From contig JAYMTJ010000049.1 in NCBI GenBank assembly GCA_036897525.1, positions 1-64,000 on the forward strand: a stretch of DNA of 64,000 nt, written 5' to 3'. The position numbers and the translations under genes were made by a program. Under the pieces are notes generated by a model, which saw only the letters and a list, made by a program, of their open reading frames with translations, did not search any database and was not told where the DNA came from. This document shows positions 11,434 to 24,232 of the stretch, piece after piece; the stretch's first letter is position 1, and each line of letters starts with the position of its first letter. The DNA comes from Pelargonium x hortorum (taxonomy: Eukaryota; Streptophyta; Magnoliopsida; Geraniales; Geraniaceae).

Positions 11434-14400
11434 ATAAGGTAGTTAGTTATCTTTGAGGTTTTTTTCATTTCTTTCTATCACGGGAAAGTTTCTCTCTCCT
11501 TTCTGTACAAATTACAAAAAAGAAAGAGGAAACAAGCATCAACTAGGTACTCTCTGATGAAGACCTAAAATTACATAGTCTATTTTTCACCGCTTTCAAA
11601 AATAGAATATCAAGTAAAACTAAGCATATACATACAGGACCCCTTCCTTAGGAAACCCGTAACTTTGAATGAAATAGAGCTTACTCTAGTAATCAACTAA
11701 TTCCTCATTTCTTTAACTGGATCTGGAATATAAAGTAATGTTTAACAACTAAGAGCTATAAACTTTCTTTTTCCAGTTTCCAATAAGAGTATTAAAGAAC
11801 TAAAGTAAGGAAATTCTAGTAAATGAAGCCAAGTAAATTGAAAAGTTTAGAGCTCTAGAGCTAGGGTACTTCTGAGTTAACCCTACATCCATCCAGAAAG
11901 TATGAATAATAAAGAAGAATCTTAAGAGAAAACAAGGTTACAACAGGCAGTACAAAAGAGGTCTTAAGAAACAACAAGGCTCTGAGAGTCTAGGTCTTTG
12001 AAAGTTAGAGAAGTCAGTAGGCAGTTTCCGGTAAAGATATAGAATGAAAGCCTTTTTTTTTTGCTATAAATATAAACTAGGATATTCTTAAACTATGAGA
12101 GATAATCAATTTAGTAATTTAGAAAAGCCAAAAGTGAAAGCTGATCTTAGTAAAGTTAGCTTAGCCTAAAAAGTCTTTCTAAAAATCACTTAGATAAGAA
12201 TGATAGAAATTCCGAGTCTCTTCTCTAGTCGGGAACAAACTATTTTTGAAGTACTGAAAATGAAAAAGGCCTTACTGAACAAGGGAAAGTCCTCAAAATG
12301 GCACCTTTTTGAAGAATTTTGATGCTTCCTGCAAAAAAAAGTTCATAACACGATTTTCCTTATGTAGAGACTGAAGCTCTATCAAGAATTATGTTTTACA
12401 TGCTGTAAAAGTAATACAAAGTGAAAGTATCCGGAATAGAGAAAATACAAAAGAGAATATATTCTAAAATTATGTAAGGGATCCAAGGCCATCCTAAGGT
12501 CAAGAATTAGAAAATATACGAAATCCTGTGGTTTTTCCGAGTCAGATGTATCCACGGTTGTTTAGCTAACGACTTATTATGTTTCTTTGTTGTAGAGAGT
12601 TTCGCATATCCAGATAAAGACTTGAAAGAATAAATATTGAGCAAAAGTCATTCCCAGATCCAGTAAAGAAGTCCAATGCAAGTGAATCCTGTAGCTCTCT
12701 CTTTGCCAGTCTTTGTCAGTAACCTGTTGGAAGCAAGTCCTTTCTTGTACTCCGACTGAGGTAGCTAAACCTTTACCCTTGAAAGCAGTCCTAAGCTCTT
12801 GAAACAGTTGTTGTAGGTGCGGGTATTCCTGTTCTAGTTTTATAGTTTCTTAGGTTGTATAGGGTAGGGTCTTTCTCGAAAGGGGAGCCTAACCTAAAGA
12901 AGTTCTAGGTTTGTTTTAAGATTATGAAGTTTTGGGTTCTTTTAGTCATAGTGTGAGGGTTTACTATCTATAATACTCTTTTGCCTAGGTTTTACTCGGT
13001 AACATAGACCTACTCATTTATCTTAGAAGGCTTATCTCCTCTATGTACGCAACATTAAATAAAAAAAACGAGAGGAATTCCGTATAAGTGTGACCAAACT
13101 ACACTCTTTTTGTTTGAGAGTTAGATCCTGTTATACTTTAAGGCATACCCGTATCTTTCGAACTATATATTTTTATGTTATGCGTTTATGTAGCACTTTA
13201 ATTAATAGTTAAGAGTTTCCTTTGATAAAGCTCGGGGCGGACGCTGGTTCAAATGGTGTATAATTGGAGAAGTGTCCTTAGGATACCTCGACTTAATAAT
13301 AACTAATAACATAATTGAAATGCCCGCTTTGCTGCGTGCCTCTTTCATGTACCCTAATAAATACAACACAAGAAAGTAGCTTTTGTAGTGAAGTCTCTCT
13401 GGAGCAGATCATAAGAAGAGATTCTTGAAGTTTGTGGTAATAGGAGGTAAATACTCGGGAAGATTTTCTTTTAATAACGAGACGTGAAATGCTCTAATTG
13501 AGGGAACTTAACAGCAAAGCCCCTTTCTCCGGGGACAGGAATTTCATGAGAGAATCTCTTAGAATTTTCTTCAATTCAATTATGAGTAGGGACAGCATTC
13601 ATGGATGGAGGTATTTAAGTTGATAGTGGGATTGGGATCGCTTAGAAGGTTACTGGGCTAGCTGATAAAGTTGTTACAGTAGGCTATCAAGTAAGAAGTG
13701 TTAGAGCAAGCTAGGTCAGAAGCTCTGGGAACATTTTCTTTTGAAATAGGGCAGTTACATTAGTTTTTGAAATCCTACCCAGAGGGTATTTCTTACATAC
13801 AAGGGAGGATAAAAGCCCTAAATTATTCAAAGTCATTTTGTGAGTCTCTGTGGGTGCTCTATATTTTCTCCTCTTTTTTAGTAGATAAAAGACTTTCTCT
13901 CGGGTTTTTTTGAGAACAAGCAAGCCTATAGAGTATAAGGAAGTAAATACAGCCCATAAATTTCAGTAGCAACTTGAAAGGCTTTACATAAAATAGTCGA
14001 TATGTTACAAAAAAGAAAAAACTGCAGTGTAATGTAATTGGATCTTACTTCTTTGCTTTAACCCTTTTTTATAGTTTCATCCCAGTTCAAGGTGGTGTTA
14101 CTTCAAGCACACAGTTAACCAGTCACGTGCCTTATAAATTTCTTAGTTTATTTGTACTGCTTTACTTTATCAGAGCTACTTTTTTAGGAATTCCATACAG
14201 GTTTTACGAAAGTATACTACTAACAAGTAATAAGAGCAAGCCTTATTTATAATATATATGCTTTATAAAATTAGCACATACAACTACTGATACTGAAAGA
14301 AAATGAAATACAAGTAACTCAAAGGCTTCTAAACTAAAGAACATAACACCAAGTCGAAATTCGGAGAACTACCAGAGTTCTATGTACTAAATTTAACATA

Positions 14401-15957
14401 TTCTAAGGTTTGTTTATTTAACCCTTAACTTAATTATGACCAACACTAATAAAATTTGTTATTCCTTTGTAAAGTATTAACTCTCGTGCTTACTTTTTAT
14501 AAAGAAATTCTGCGTTACTTCGATAGAATGATATGCAACTAAGAACTGCTTGGATTATTACAGTGTTAAGGGAATAACAAAACAAGATTTGGCGGGTAAG
14601 TATTATAAAAATTGTTAGTTATGAGGTATAGCGCCCCTAAAGTGAATAATAATTCATAGGTGTAAGTAACTAGGGTTACAAGAGTAGCGTCTTACTAAAT
14701 TCGAGTTTAACCTTACCGCCATATCCAGAATTAAGCCTGGGGTGTCAAATCTATAAAAGTAATTTGACTAAATGCTTCGTTTTATAAAACGTTTATATAA
14801 TTCTAGTAAATAGGACATAAACTAGGGACAAATTTTATAACTAAAAAAAGGGAATTCTGCTTATTTACACTAAGAACACTTAGTAATGATACAAATAGAC
14901 TCATTTGAGTCTCGCTAGGCTACTGTAAGCAAACTCTCGTTTTTTACTCCCCTTTAAGTTTAAGCTTTGGTTAATAATCAGGTTTGGGGAAGCTGCAGGC
15001 CCAGTCAAGGGTCAAGGAAGGATTATCTCACATTGAGTTCTAGTTTTATTACCAATATAAGCTCGCCATTTCATAGAAAGGGTCAATTCCTAGTTTCAAA
15101 TTTGCTAAATTCTAACTAAAATGTTAGACAGGAGTGTCAAAGGTTCTAATCGAAGTAGATAAATCTAGGAATTCCAGATACATATTTATACTTATTAACT
15201 ATCTTAACTTAAAAGACCTTTTGGAATTTTAGATTAGAGAATATATTATATATGCCATTACAGTCTATGAGCTCTTGCGCCTCTTCCTTTTTTTGAGTAG
15301 CTTTTACCGATTCTGATTGCTTTTTTAGGAATCCTATTTGGCATTCATTTTTTGTGTTTACTTTTTAGCCTATAAAGAAAGAGTGGGTTTACTAAAAAAA
15401 AGCTTAGGTATAGTTTAATTGTAAGGTTTAGTACCAGGTTTTCATCCTCACAAAGCGAAATGAGTACTTTGACTCCTGTTTAACTGACAAGATAGTGAAT
15501 TCCCATATAAAGTATAAAGTCAATCTACCATAAATTCCTTATCTGGATCCGGATACTAAAAATAGAACAAGAAACAAATTGATTGTTAAACCTTGTTCAA
15601 TTCAAGAGTTGCCTAACGAATAGCAATGATTCCCAGGACATAAGGATTACATCCATAGATTAACTTATTAGGCCCCCTAATTTGGTGCTATATACCAAGC
15701 TTCTTGCAGTAAATTTAGGATTTGGTATGTCTGCATTGTGCGATCTGGAGTACGCTGACTTTCATAATACCTAAAACATCCAATAGTGGTGTCCCGCCCA
15801 CACCCTCATTCTTTTTATAGTTTCTCAATTCAGCTGAATACTACTAGGAATTGAGCACTCCTATGAAAGAGAAGAAAAGCCCTTCCCAAATAAAAGCGAA
15901 TTTCACAAGACAAGCTCGCCTAACTAAACTCTAGGTTCTATGAAAAGAGTTTCCCTT
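11434..15957. other. gene-free AT-rich type I DNA
   Basis: No supportable gene. Composition shifts between purine-rich patches (about 11.7-12.7 kb and 13.4-13.9 kb) and more neutral DNA. Recurrent CAGATCCAGTAAAGAAG-type motifs occur at about 12648. GGAATTCC-type palindromes are seen at several points, for example near 13075, 14190 and 15168. Open frames stay below about 75 codons. Confidence 0.5.
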
Positions 15958-16020
15958 CTCTCAATAGGGATTGAACCTGGTGCATGTAGTTCTTTTTATT
16001 GGTGCTCTACCGAGCTCAGA
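15958..16020 (-). pseudogene. tRNA-like relic
   Basis: The minus strand shows a clean D-stem pair GCTC/GAGC around a shortened GGTA loop, then some 25 bases, then a T-arm-like CCAGG-TTCAATC-CCTAT. The D-loop has lost several bases. The anticodon arm does not pair, so no anticodon can be read. A decayed tRNA is the simplest explanation, and the identity is not recoverable by eye. Confidence 0.3.
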
Positions 16021-16770
16021 AAGTAAGGCAAGTGTAGTTTGGAGAACATACTCCTAACTTCAGATGAGTCTAATTGAAGAGATAGAGATCTGGAATGTAA
16101 GGAGGTGTTCAAATTAAATTAATAAGAACTTATTATACTAAATCTACTCTTAAGTTTCTTTACTAATTCTAAAAGTAGCAATAATATATTAAAGTAACAA
16201 ACAACCTATAGAACCCAACCCAATACTGTGAAAGGAGTTCCTTGCTTGGCTAAATTACTGACTGGGTTGTCTGATTACTTAGACCGGCTCCTCTTGTATT
16301 CCAGACCCAAAGTCTGACCGAGAGTTTACGCCTTTTGTAGGTCTCCCTTATATAAGTCTAGTGTGAAAGCTTGAGAATTTTAGTATGTAAAAGTGAACTT
16401 TGCCTTTTTATAAGTTACTAATCTATGCAATTATTAAATAGATTCCTTTTAAGTCTACTTTAAGAGTCCTTTCTAGACCATAGTAACCTTCCGGCAAGTA
16501 GGACATGATAAAAGAGATTTTTCCTACCTATACACTCTTCTTATGTACTCTATTCAGTCTAGGGAATTCCCCTTGGCTTAACCCATGTAAAGTAGTTAAT
16601 GTCCTAAAGAAAAGAATAGAAATCGTTGGAGATTCTATTAAAACTTAATAAACTTTGGCCCAGGTAGATTCTCGGGTACGAAAGCTTTTAGAAATACCAA
16701 CTTATTAGGCTAAGTGCTGGCTGTAAATACTAAATCAAATAGAATTTGCCGGAAGTTTAAAGAGGAACTA

Positions 16771-16788
16771 TTGATTGATTGATTGATC
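16771..16788. repeat. TTGA tetranucleotide tandem repeat
   Basis: TTGATTGATTGATTGATC: four perfect units of a 4-bp repeat in otherwise non-repetitive sequence. It fits the excess of 4-bp tandem duplications noted across this window. Confidence 0.8.
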
Positions 16789-17077
16789 TTATGCTAAGAT
16801 CAGTAGGATCCATGAGAGTCCAGTTTAAGAAATTCTTATAATAAATAATAAGTTGTCTTTATTCTTTTCAATGTTAGGATAACAATCAATCTACCCGTTC
16901 ACTCTCCAGAGTTTTCCGTTTAGGACCCCGAAGTCCATTAGCGCAGCACCGTAAAGTACAAATTCGTGTTTAGTAGCTTGACTATGTCTCCAATATTTAG
17001 ATTTAGGAAAGGTAAATACTTATAGGAATACAAGGGGTTCCGAGCGCAATGAATTAGAGATTTCTTTTTACTCTAGC

Positions 17078-17093
17078 TTTTTTTTTTTTTTTT
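17078..17093. repeat. poly-T tract
   Basis: Sixteen consecutive T, the longest mononucleotide run noticed in the window. No flanking target-site duplication or other retroposition sign was seen. Confidence 0.85.
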
Positions 17094-18423
17094 AATCTTG
17101 ATACTCGTTATTACATGGTTACATTATGAGTCTGACTGACATTAATACCTTTTCTTTTAAAAGACATAAGGTAGTCAGAGGGGGCTTTGTAGCGACTTTG
17201 TTCTCATCTCAACAAGTTCAAGTACGTAAGGGAGTATCTCTCTCTCTAACCCCAGTGAATAGGAAATAGGCGCATGTTACTTTGCAGGCTACGACAAGAT
17301 ATTATCCGTAAGTAACTTAATGCAGAAATTTATATGATGAAAATCAAGAACTAAGGTAGGGTAAAAAACCCCGAGGCATCTAACTTTTAAAAGCTCTTTT
17401 GGAAGTTTTTTAATTAGTTATTATAAAGGAATTTTAAGTCGACAATATCCTAGAAAAAAAAAATTTTTGTGTAGAGTTTTTGAAACCCACGAGAATCCCT
17501 TCTGTTTGTACAAGAAAATTTCTTTAGAATCACTGAATAAAGAGACTGTTTTCAAGAAACTGTTACAACGGAACTAAAAGATACCCGTAAATGTGCCTAA
17601 TAAAGAATCCTTAGAAATATTTGAGGTGAGAACAGAGTGACTCATCCGGGGGGGATTCTATAGCTAGAAAGGCCGGTTACTATAATTAATCCCAGAAATT
17701 TTTTCAGCACTTAGGAGTCTCCTAATAATTATAAAGGAAGCAATAAAGACTTCTGAGTAAAAGTAAAAAGCGTTTAGGTAATAGGTGTAGGCATAGAGAA
17801 AAATCGAAATAAAGGACTGTGTTCTCCTTGGTAGGGACTTTTCTAAGTCTTGGAATATTCTAGTCTAGGAAGTTCTTCAATATATAGTAAAGGGAATCTA
17901 ATAGGGCCCTTTTAGTAACTAATTATAGTTATTTAATACCAACCAGCTTGAAACTAAATACTAAAAAAATTAGGATCTATCTGCCAGGAATAATTGCGAG
18001 AATTTGGAGGTATAAGTAACGGCTCTGAAGTTTCCTTCGTTTAACCGAGTAGGTGTAGTTCAAAACAAGTTGATATGGGAAGCCTTAGCTGTACTCTTGG
18101 AGCCTTTTACACACAAGTATCAATACCTTCTACCTTCTGGTCCCAAAACGGAACTGGTAGGGCAAACAAGGACTAGTTTCTAATAGATAATAAAGAACAT
18201 TGAACCTCTTCCTTTTTTTATACGTATTTGACTTCTAAAGTTTCAAATATCTCTCTAAAAAGATTTCCTCGGTAGAGCTTATCTCACGATAAAGGACTTA
18301 ATAAATAGATTTTCAAAGTCATTTTCCTTATAGATTTTCAGGGACAATTGCCTAAATTTCGTGTTTGCGCTATTCTTACTTTTTATAATAAAAAAGCGGG
18401 GATCCTTAAGAATTTAGAGGATT

Positions 18424-18489
18424 CCTGTGGTATCGAGGTAAAGCCCAAGCTGCCGTTTTTTGGTTACTTAAGTTCGAATCGTTATTCCT
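18424..18489 (+). pseudogene. tRNA-Gln-like relic (weak)
   Basis: The plus strand reads TGGTATCGAGGTAAAGCC, then TGCCGTTTTTTGGTTAC, then AAGTTCGAATCGTTATTCC. The order matches the D-arm, anticodon loop with TTGG, and T-arm of tRNA-Gln, but no stem is well preserved and the acceptor does not close. The T-loop TTCGAAT is intact. I regard this as a probable decayed trnQ copy, less certain than those at 6317 and 32664. Confidence 0.3.
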
Positions 18490-19731
18490 AAAAAGTTCTC
18501 ATTACCGGAACTCTCCCTTAGTAGTTCTTTCACTAGCACAAGCTTTTGTGATATTTATGAATAGGATTGCCTTTTACTGGATTCGACGCTGGAAGTAGTT
18601 TTTTAGTAAGTCCCTCTTTATTTAGTAGGAAGGAAATAGTTCCTTTTTTAGGACCCTTAACAGGGCTTGGTTTTTGTAGAACAATAATACTTAAATACAA
18701 ATTAAGTAAGGCGAGATAGTTTGAATCCCGTTAGAATTTATTCAGAAAGCCTGCGTATTCCTTAGATAATCTTCTAAGCTCGTTTTATACTTTTTTTCTC
18801 TATAAAATAAGGGGGTCCCTATCAGAGTTATAAAGCTTTGTATTCAAATTTTACACCTTTAAGCTATATCTAATGTGTAAATCGGGCTTAGACTTTTCAG
18901 ATAGAGTTTCCTTATCAATTTTTTTAGGAGTCCCTTTCATTTTAATTAAGAAATAGCAGGTTAAAGCAGAAATTCAGTTTCACAGGACTTAAATCATAAG
19001 GTAAATCCGAGATATTCTGTTTTTGAGTTAGAAATTTGAATTCTTTTTTTTGCATATGATCTATCTCCCTTTATATAGACTAGACTTAGGAGTGCTTCAG
19101 TTTTACACTTGTGTACCTAAAGGACTCGTTTGTATAACTATATTTTACATATTTCTTAAGTTCACAGACTCTAACAAAAGGTTGGGTATTCAGTCCCTTC
19201 CAAAGTCTATACCAACAGGGTACCGAGTTAAGAGTAAGTCCTGGGCAAAAAAAGACCTCCGTGTTTAGTAGGAGCATCCTGCTTGCATATCAAAGAAAAA
19301 CCTATTTGCAAGAATGCCCTTAGAGCTTCGCAAACCGTCAGTTTTTAACTAGATATGAAGGTTCTAATAGGGGTCTTTATGCAGAAGTTTGCCTTATAAA
19401 ATGAAGCATTCAACAGGGTCCCAGGCCTGGGAAAGAAAGCCCTTCTAAATTCTAATATAGGTTATCCCAGAAAAGGAATCCTCTTAATTCCTGATTAGCC
19501 TCTAGAATTTCTATGAAACTTAGCAATTCATTTTCAGTTGGTATAGTTTAATCCAGCTCTTGTATTCTAAATAAGGATTTCCGGAGGGTATAAGGTATAA
19601 CTCATAACATAAGTAAGCAAGAAAGCGGATGTTCTCTTTCCCCAATCAATTTATAGGAAAAGCTTTACCTTTTTTGTTAGTTTAAAGAAGAATTTAAGAG
19701 CTCTAAGGTATTCATAGTAGGGAGTAGAGAA

Positions 19732-19900
19732 GGTATGGCTGACAAAGGTACAGCTCATAAGAAAGGTATAGGCACAGGTTAACAAACAAGGTATGCATAA
19801 GAGTGAGATACAGAATAGAAGTATAGCTCTAAGGAAAGCAAGTGTAGCTACAAGGACTAGGATAGGTGTGAATAAGAAACAGGTTATGAGTAAGAGGTAA
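19732..19900 (+). repeat. degenerate minisatellite, copy A
   Basis: About eight imperfect units start with GGTA: GTATGGCTGACAAAG, GTACAGCTCATAAGAAAG, GTATAGCTCTAAGGAAAG, GTGTAGCTACAAGG and so on. A working consensus is GGTATAGCTCATAAGAAA with unit length about 15-25 bp. The strand is purine-rich. The 13-mer TAGCTACAAGGAC (19845-19857) is identical at 35620-35632. AGGTGTGAATAAG (19864-19876) is found inverted at 51481-51493. If read in one frame, a unit encodes Gly-Ile-Ala-His-Lys-Lys, but stops interrupt the frame, so coding is not supported here. Confidence 0.55.
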
Positions 19901-22660
19901 GCCGATAGTGGTGTCTATATGGGTATCCATGTTCTACTTGTTTTATAGTATCCGAATAAGTAAATAAAATAGGGGAAGGTACTAAGGGGAGTATACTTGT
20001 TTACCTCTGTTTCCCGGTTAGGAAGTCACAAGGAACTTAAGGATAAGCCAGGTTTCCATCAGGTATTCTCTATTTAGCTTACTAGACAGGAATTCGTTGT
20101 AAGTATAAGTAATTATAAGAGGGGAAGTTTCAGATTTGGATAATCAAAATATAGGTAATCAAACGTAAAACAGGTAAAAAATGGATTTTTTAAAGAGGAC
20201 TCTAAACAACTGAGAATCGATATTCTAGATAATAATTTGGGTATTATTTGCTTGAATCCTGTATTAGTTATCCTTAGCTTTTTATAAAGTCTTTCCTTTT
20301 GATGTATGTAAATGGGGCCTTTTTTCAGAATAGGCTGTAAAGGGTTGTAAAAAGAGGTAGTACAAAAACAGGTATGAAAGGTCTTAATTAAAGCAAACAA
20401 GTAAGGAAAAGGAAGTCAGTCTCGAGGTATTCTGGGGTTAGAATCTATAAAGAACTAAAAGAAAAGTGAGAGTCTGTTTTTCCTGTTGTTGGTTTAGGTC
20501 AAGGTAGAGTTCCTTTAAGGGGTTGGTAAGAGATTATGCTTATTTGGTACCCTTTTACGGCTCTATATCTTTTCTTTCTCGACTAATACTAGGTTTAAGT
20601 GGATATGATAGGTGTTTTAACAGGAAATAGGTCCTAAGCCAGCCTAATAAGTGGCAAGTAGTCCAGTCACAAGGAAATAGGAAGGGAGTTTTTTTAACAA
20701 ATACTAAAAAAAGGGTAGGCATCTAAATTCCTATTTTGGTGTATTTAGGAACTTAACTTCTAGAGAGGAGAGGGGTTTTACAATCTCGGATATTGCTCTA
20801 AGGGAAGGCTTTGAGTCTTGTTTTAAAATCTTAAAGCTCTGCGTACTTTTTTGAAAAGGTATTTAGAAGAGTTACAACTAAGTAATATGAAAGTACTTAC
20901 TTTACTCTTTATTAACCTCACAAGGAAAGTCCCCTCTATTTGATTTCTTAGTCTCTTTATTTTTCAAATATTTTCTTAGTTGTTTCTAGTTTTCTTAAGA
21001 AAGTTGGCTTCAACCACAGGCTAAGGTGATGGGGCTCGAGGAGTCTTTTATTCAGGATTCCTCTTATCTTAAGAAAGTAAGAAAAGTTTTTTTCGGGAAA
21101 GTATCTTGCTTAATAACTCAGACCTTGTCCTGCCGCTTTGATAATTTTTTGTTTATTGAAAAGTGCTGCCCGTGAAACCAGCCCCAATTGGAATTGACAA
21201 ACTTAACCGAGATCTAAGAATGTAGGCATACTCTGGAGCCTCTGCTCTTGTCAAAGGGTCCCTTTTTTCTATATATCTATATAATAGTAGCTTTAGAAGA
21301 CGACACCTGGTTTTACTCTTGTACTATAAGAAATTTTCTATTTGTATTAATGGGGACCCCGAAAGCAGTTTATTGATAGGAAAGTCGAGATCTCTAGCTC
21401 ATTAGGTATACAGTACTGAAAAATTCATCAAGCAAAATTTCTAATACTCAGGTTCTATTCTATAAATAAGCTGCTTCAAGCTTAGGATTTGACCCGGACA
21501 AGTATAAGTATAAACAAGGAAAGGAACCCGATCAAATTTTTTTCTATTAGATACTTCCTAAGCTTTATTTCACATCATATCGAATAAGCAAGCCAAAAGT
21601 CAAATTAACGTAGAAAACCTTATGCTTTTAAGGATTTGTTACTAAATTAATGAATATAGAGAACCCTTATATACATATACCTTTGCAATAAAAATCCGGG
21701 TTTGGTACTTATAAAGACAAAAGAGAGGACCGCATTCTTTACTTTCATTTTAGATCCATAATATGAATATGAGTTTCTTCATTATCTAAGTGATTACAAC
21801 TTTGTTAGGAATTGAGGTTTAAAAGGTTTTCTAAAGCTCTTTTCTGAGAGTCAGTGAAGTTATCGAAGTCAGTTAAATAGAGAAACTACCTACCTCAATT
21901 TTAAGACTTTTAACACTTTGATCCTTGAAGAAAAGCTAGTTTAAGACTACCAATAAGTCCTGAAAAAAGTAAGACTACTGAACCCTAAATTTTTTGTTTC
22001 TAAAGCAAAGCTTAGCTCTTCCCGGCCCACTCAAAGAAAGGTATTCCAGAAAATAGAAAAGTCATCCATAGTTCCTTTCGAATCTAGTGTTAACCAAGAC
22101 AAACCTCTTATACTCTGCATCCCTTAAGAAGGATACCCTATCTATATATTGAAATATTCGTTAGAATTCTGTTCTACATTTCTACATTAGGACTTTTCTG
22201 AAATTTATGTCACTAAGGAGTTGGGTGAAATCAAGTCAATTCAACTACTCTTTTATTACAGTCTCTCTTAGGAAACAAGGAACATCCTAATTAAAACCTC
22301 TTCTTCTTTTCTTTATACTATACTCAGGAAATAGCCTAGGCACGAAAAAACTTTATAGCTCTTCCTAACCGGAATGCCTTTGATTTTTCTTTTGTATACT
22401 TCTATTCTACTAAGCGAATAGACCATGAGATAAGCTATCCGCTAGGACACTACTCTGAGGAATCCTACGGTTTATACTACTCTGTATGAAATATGATAAA
22501 TCCCGGTTGTATAGAGCACTAGAAAAGGTCCCTATACTACTTAGAAAACTAAACAGCTGAACGAGGTAACTCCTCAGACTTTTACCCTCTATACGATATA
22601 CCAGGGGCTCTCCTATATCTTTTGGTAGGTTGCAATGCAATAGAGTCCTAAGGTCTCGGT
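19901..22660. other. gene-free DNA, purine-rich then mixed
   Basis: No supportable gene. The first 700 bases continue the purine-rich type II composition and include the 14-mer ATGTTCTACTTGTT at 19929-19942, shared with 27401-27414. From about 20.7 kb the sequence returns to AT-rich type I spacer with short GC-rich palindromes. The open frames of up to 95 codons look like chance frames: they start with non-ATG codons, have no recognisable motif, and show no downstream coding context. Confidence 0.5.
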
Positions 22661-22822
22661 TATTCTATATTTAACTAATTCTTTCTAAGTTAAGAAGTGC
22701 TTCTCTAGATATTTGTAGGAAAACGCTGTTTTTTTTAACAAGCAAGTAGGACTTACCCCCTCTCGATTCGGGAAGGGCTGTAATAAAAACTTTTTAATTT
22801 CTTATATGTTAGGGATTATAAA

Positions 22823-22842
22823 CCCCGGGTACCGGGTAACCA
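22823..22842. repeat. GC-rich palindrome cluster
   Basis: CCCCGGGTACCGGGTAACC contains the nested palindromes CCCGGG and GGTACC. It is one of the densest G+C patches of the window and lies in spacer with no gene nearby. Confidence 0.5.
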
Positions 22843-24160
22843 ACTTAAACTTACTCTAGTATATAGATTGACCCTTTAGTATCTAAATCCTTCGTAACAG
22901 TCTTTTGAAAGCGGAAATAGCAGGGTATTTACAGAGTTTATATAAGGAGAGTCAGAATACTGAGCTTTGTATAATAAATACTAGATGACAGCCAGTTTAA
23001 CCTTCTTTAGTTCGCTCAAATTTGGGGTCTAGAAGTAGGTGTTCCCAACACAAAAGGGAAGAGTGACAGGGTGTTATACCGGAATATTCCGGCAAGTACT
23101 ATGTTTCCGTCAAGAATATAGGGTTTAATCCCAAAGAAAGTTTGAAACTAAATCTAGAGTAATCTTATATTTCACTTTAAGTCGGTTAATTCCGGGATCC
23201 CGTCCAGGTAATTCCTCATACGTTATGGAAGTTGCAGATTTACAAGCAGGGCTTCGTGGACAGCCTTTCCTGCCTATTTACAAAGGGTTTGTAGGACCCC
23301 CTCAAGACCAGGCCGCCTAGATTATTACAGCAACCTCTTGCTCTTTTTTATTCCAGTAGAGCAACTTCAATGACACACGTAATGCCAAGACCACAGCTTC
23401 ACTAAAATTTATTAAAGAATTCTTAATTAAATTAAAGACACGTAAATTAAAAAAGGCTAAATACCCCGGCCCTCCTTAGGGAAAGAGAGTTCGGACGAGT
23501 ATATCCTTGTTTTTTTGCTAAAAGAAGACTCGTAAGGTTGTCTTCTATCTTTATATTGTAACAAGAGGTATACTCTCCTTGTGCGGGATCCCTCCCGTGG
23601 TTTGGTACCTCAAAGCAGAAATTCTAAGTGAAATCCTTGTAGTTCTAGGTTTTCAATATCTTTATATAAAGCCGGAGTTCTATACTGATTTTAGCGGGTC
23701 TTTAAGGTATAACTTTTACTAGAATTTTGTTCAAAAGTAATGGGTCCTTAAATTCAATGGAACTTCTTCGTACCCCTAAATCGACTCTAAATAAGATTCT
23801 TATTTTGGGATTTTGCTTGAACATGCATTTACTGATAAAAGCTTGTCTCAATTAGGTATTGCTCGAGAAACGGAGACCTCTCTGTTTTGGTACGGCAGTT
23901 TAATTAATATCTCGGGGCTAATCTTAGTACAGGAGCCCTTTTAATGCCTTGCAAGGAGCTTCTATATGACGGGTCTTTGATAGAAACAAACCAATTATAA
24001 ATATAAGAAATCGCTTTGGTAGAATTCAGATAATCCTTAAAATTGACAACTTAGTTAAGGGTCTATATTCTTAATTGGATTTTAAGGCGCCGCCTAGGAA
24101 ATTCTTAAAGTACCAATCTCACTTTTTCAAAGCAGTATTCTATACACCTGATATTGACTA
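22843..24160. other. gene-free type I DNA
   Basis: No supportable gene. The stretch is somewhat less AT-rich than average between about 23.0 and 23.6 kb. It contains several GGGATCCC-like palindromes, for example near 23195 and 23587. Nothing resembling an rRNA or protein gene was seen. Confidence 0.5.
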
Positions 24161-24232
24161 GGAACCCCTAGCCCTGCGGTAAGACATAAGTCTGCAAAAC
24201 TTATACGTGTTGGTTCAAATCTACAAATCATC
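24161..24232 (+). pseudogene. tRNA-Cys(GCA)-like relic
   Basis: A perfect 5-bp anticodon stem TAAGT/ACTTA encloses the loop CTGCAAA, giving anticodon GCA (Cys). Downstream a T-arm with loop TTCAAAT is partly paired. Upstream, GCGGTAA resembles a D-loop. However, the D-stem and a closing acceptor stem cannot be found. The segment before the anticodon arm is too long and contains CTAG twice within ten bases. The intact anticodon arm argues for tRNA ancestry, while the rest argues against function. Confidence 0.4.

Noticed and set aside
20113-20400. 95-codon minus-strand open frame
   Set aside because: It is the complement of purine-rich type II DNA, which depletes stops on that strand. No recognised domain.
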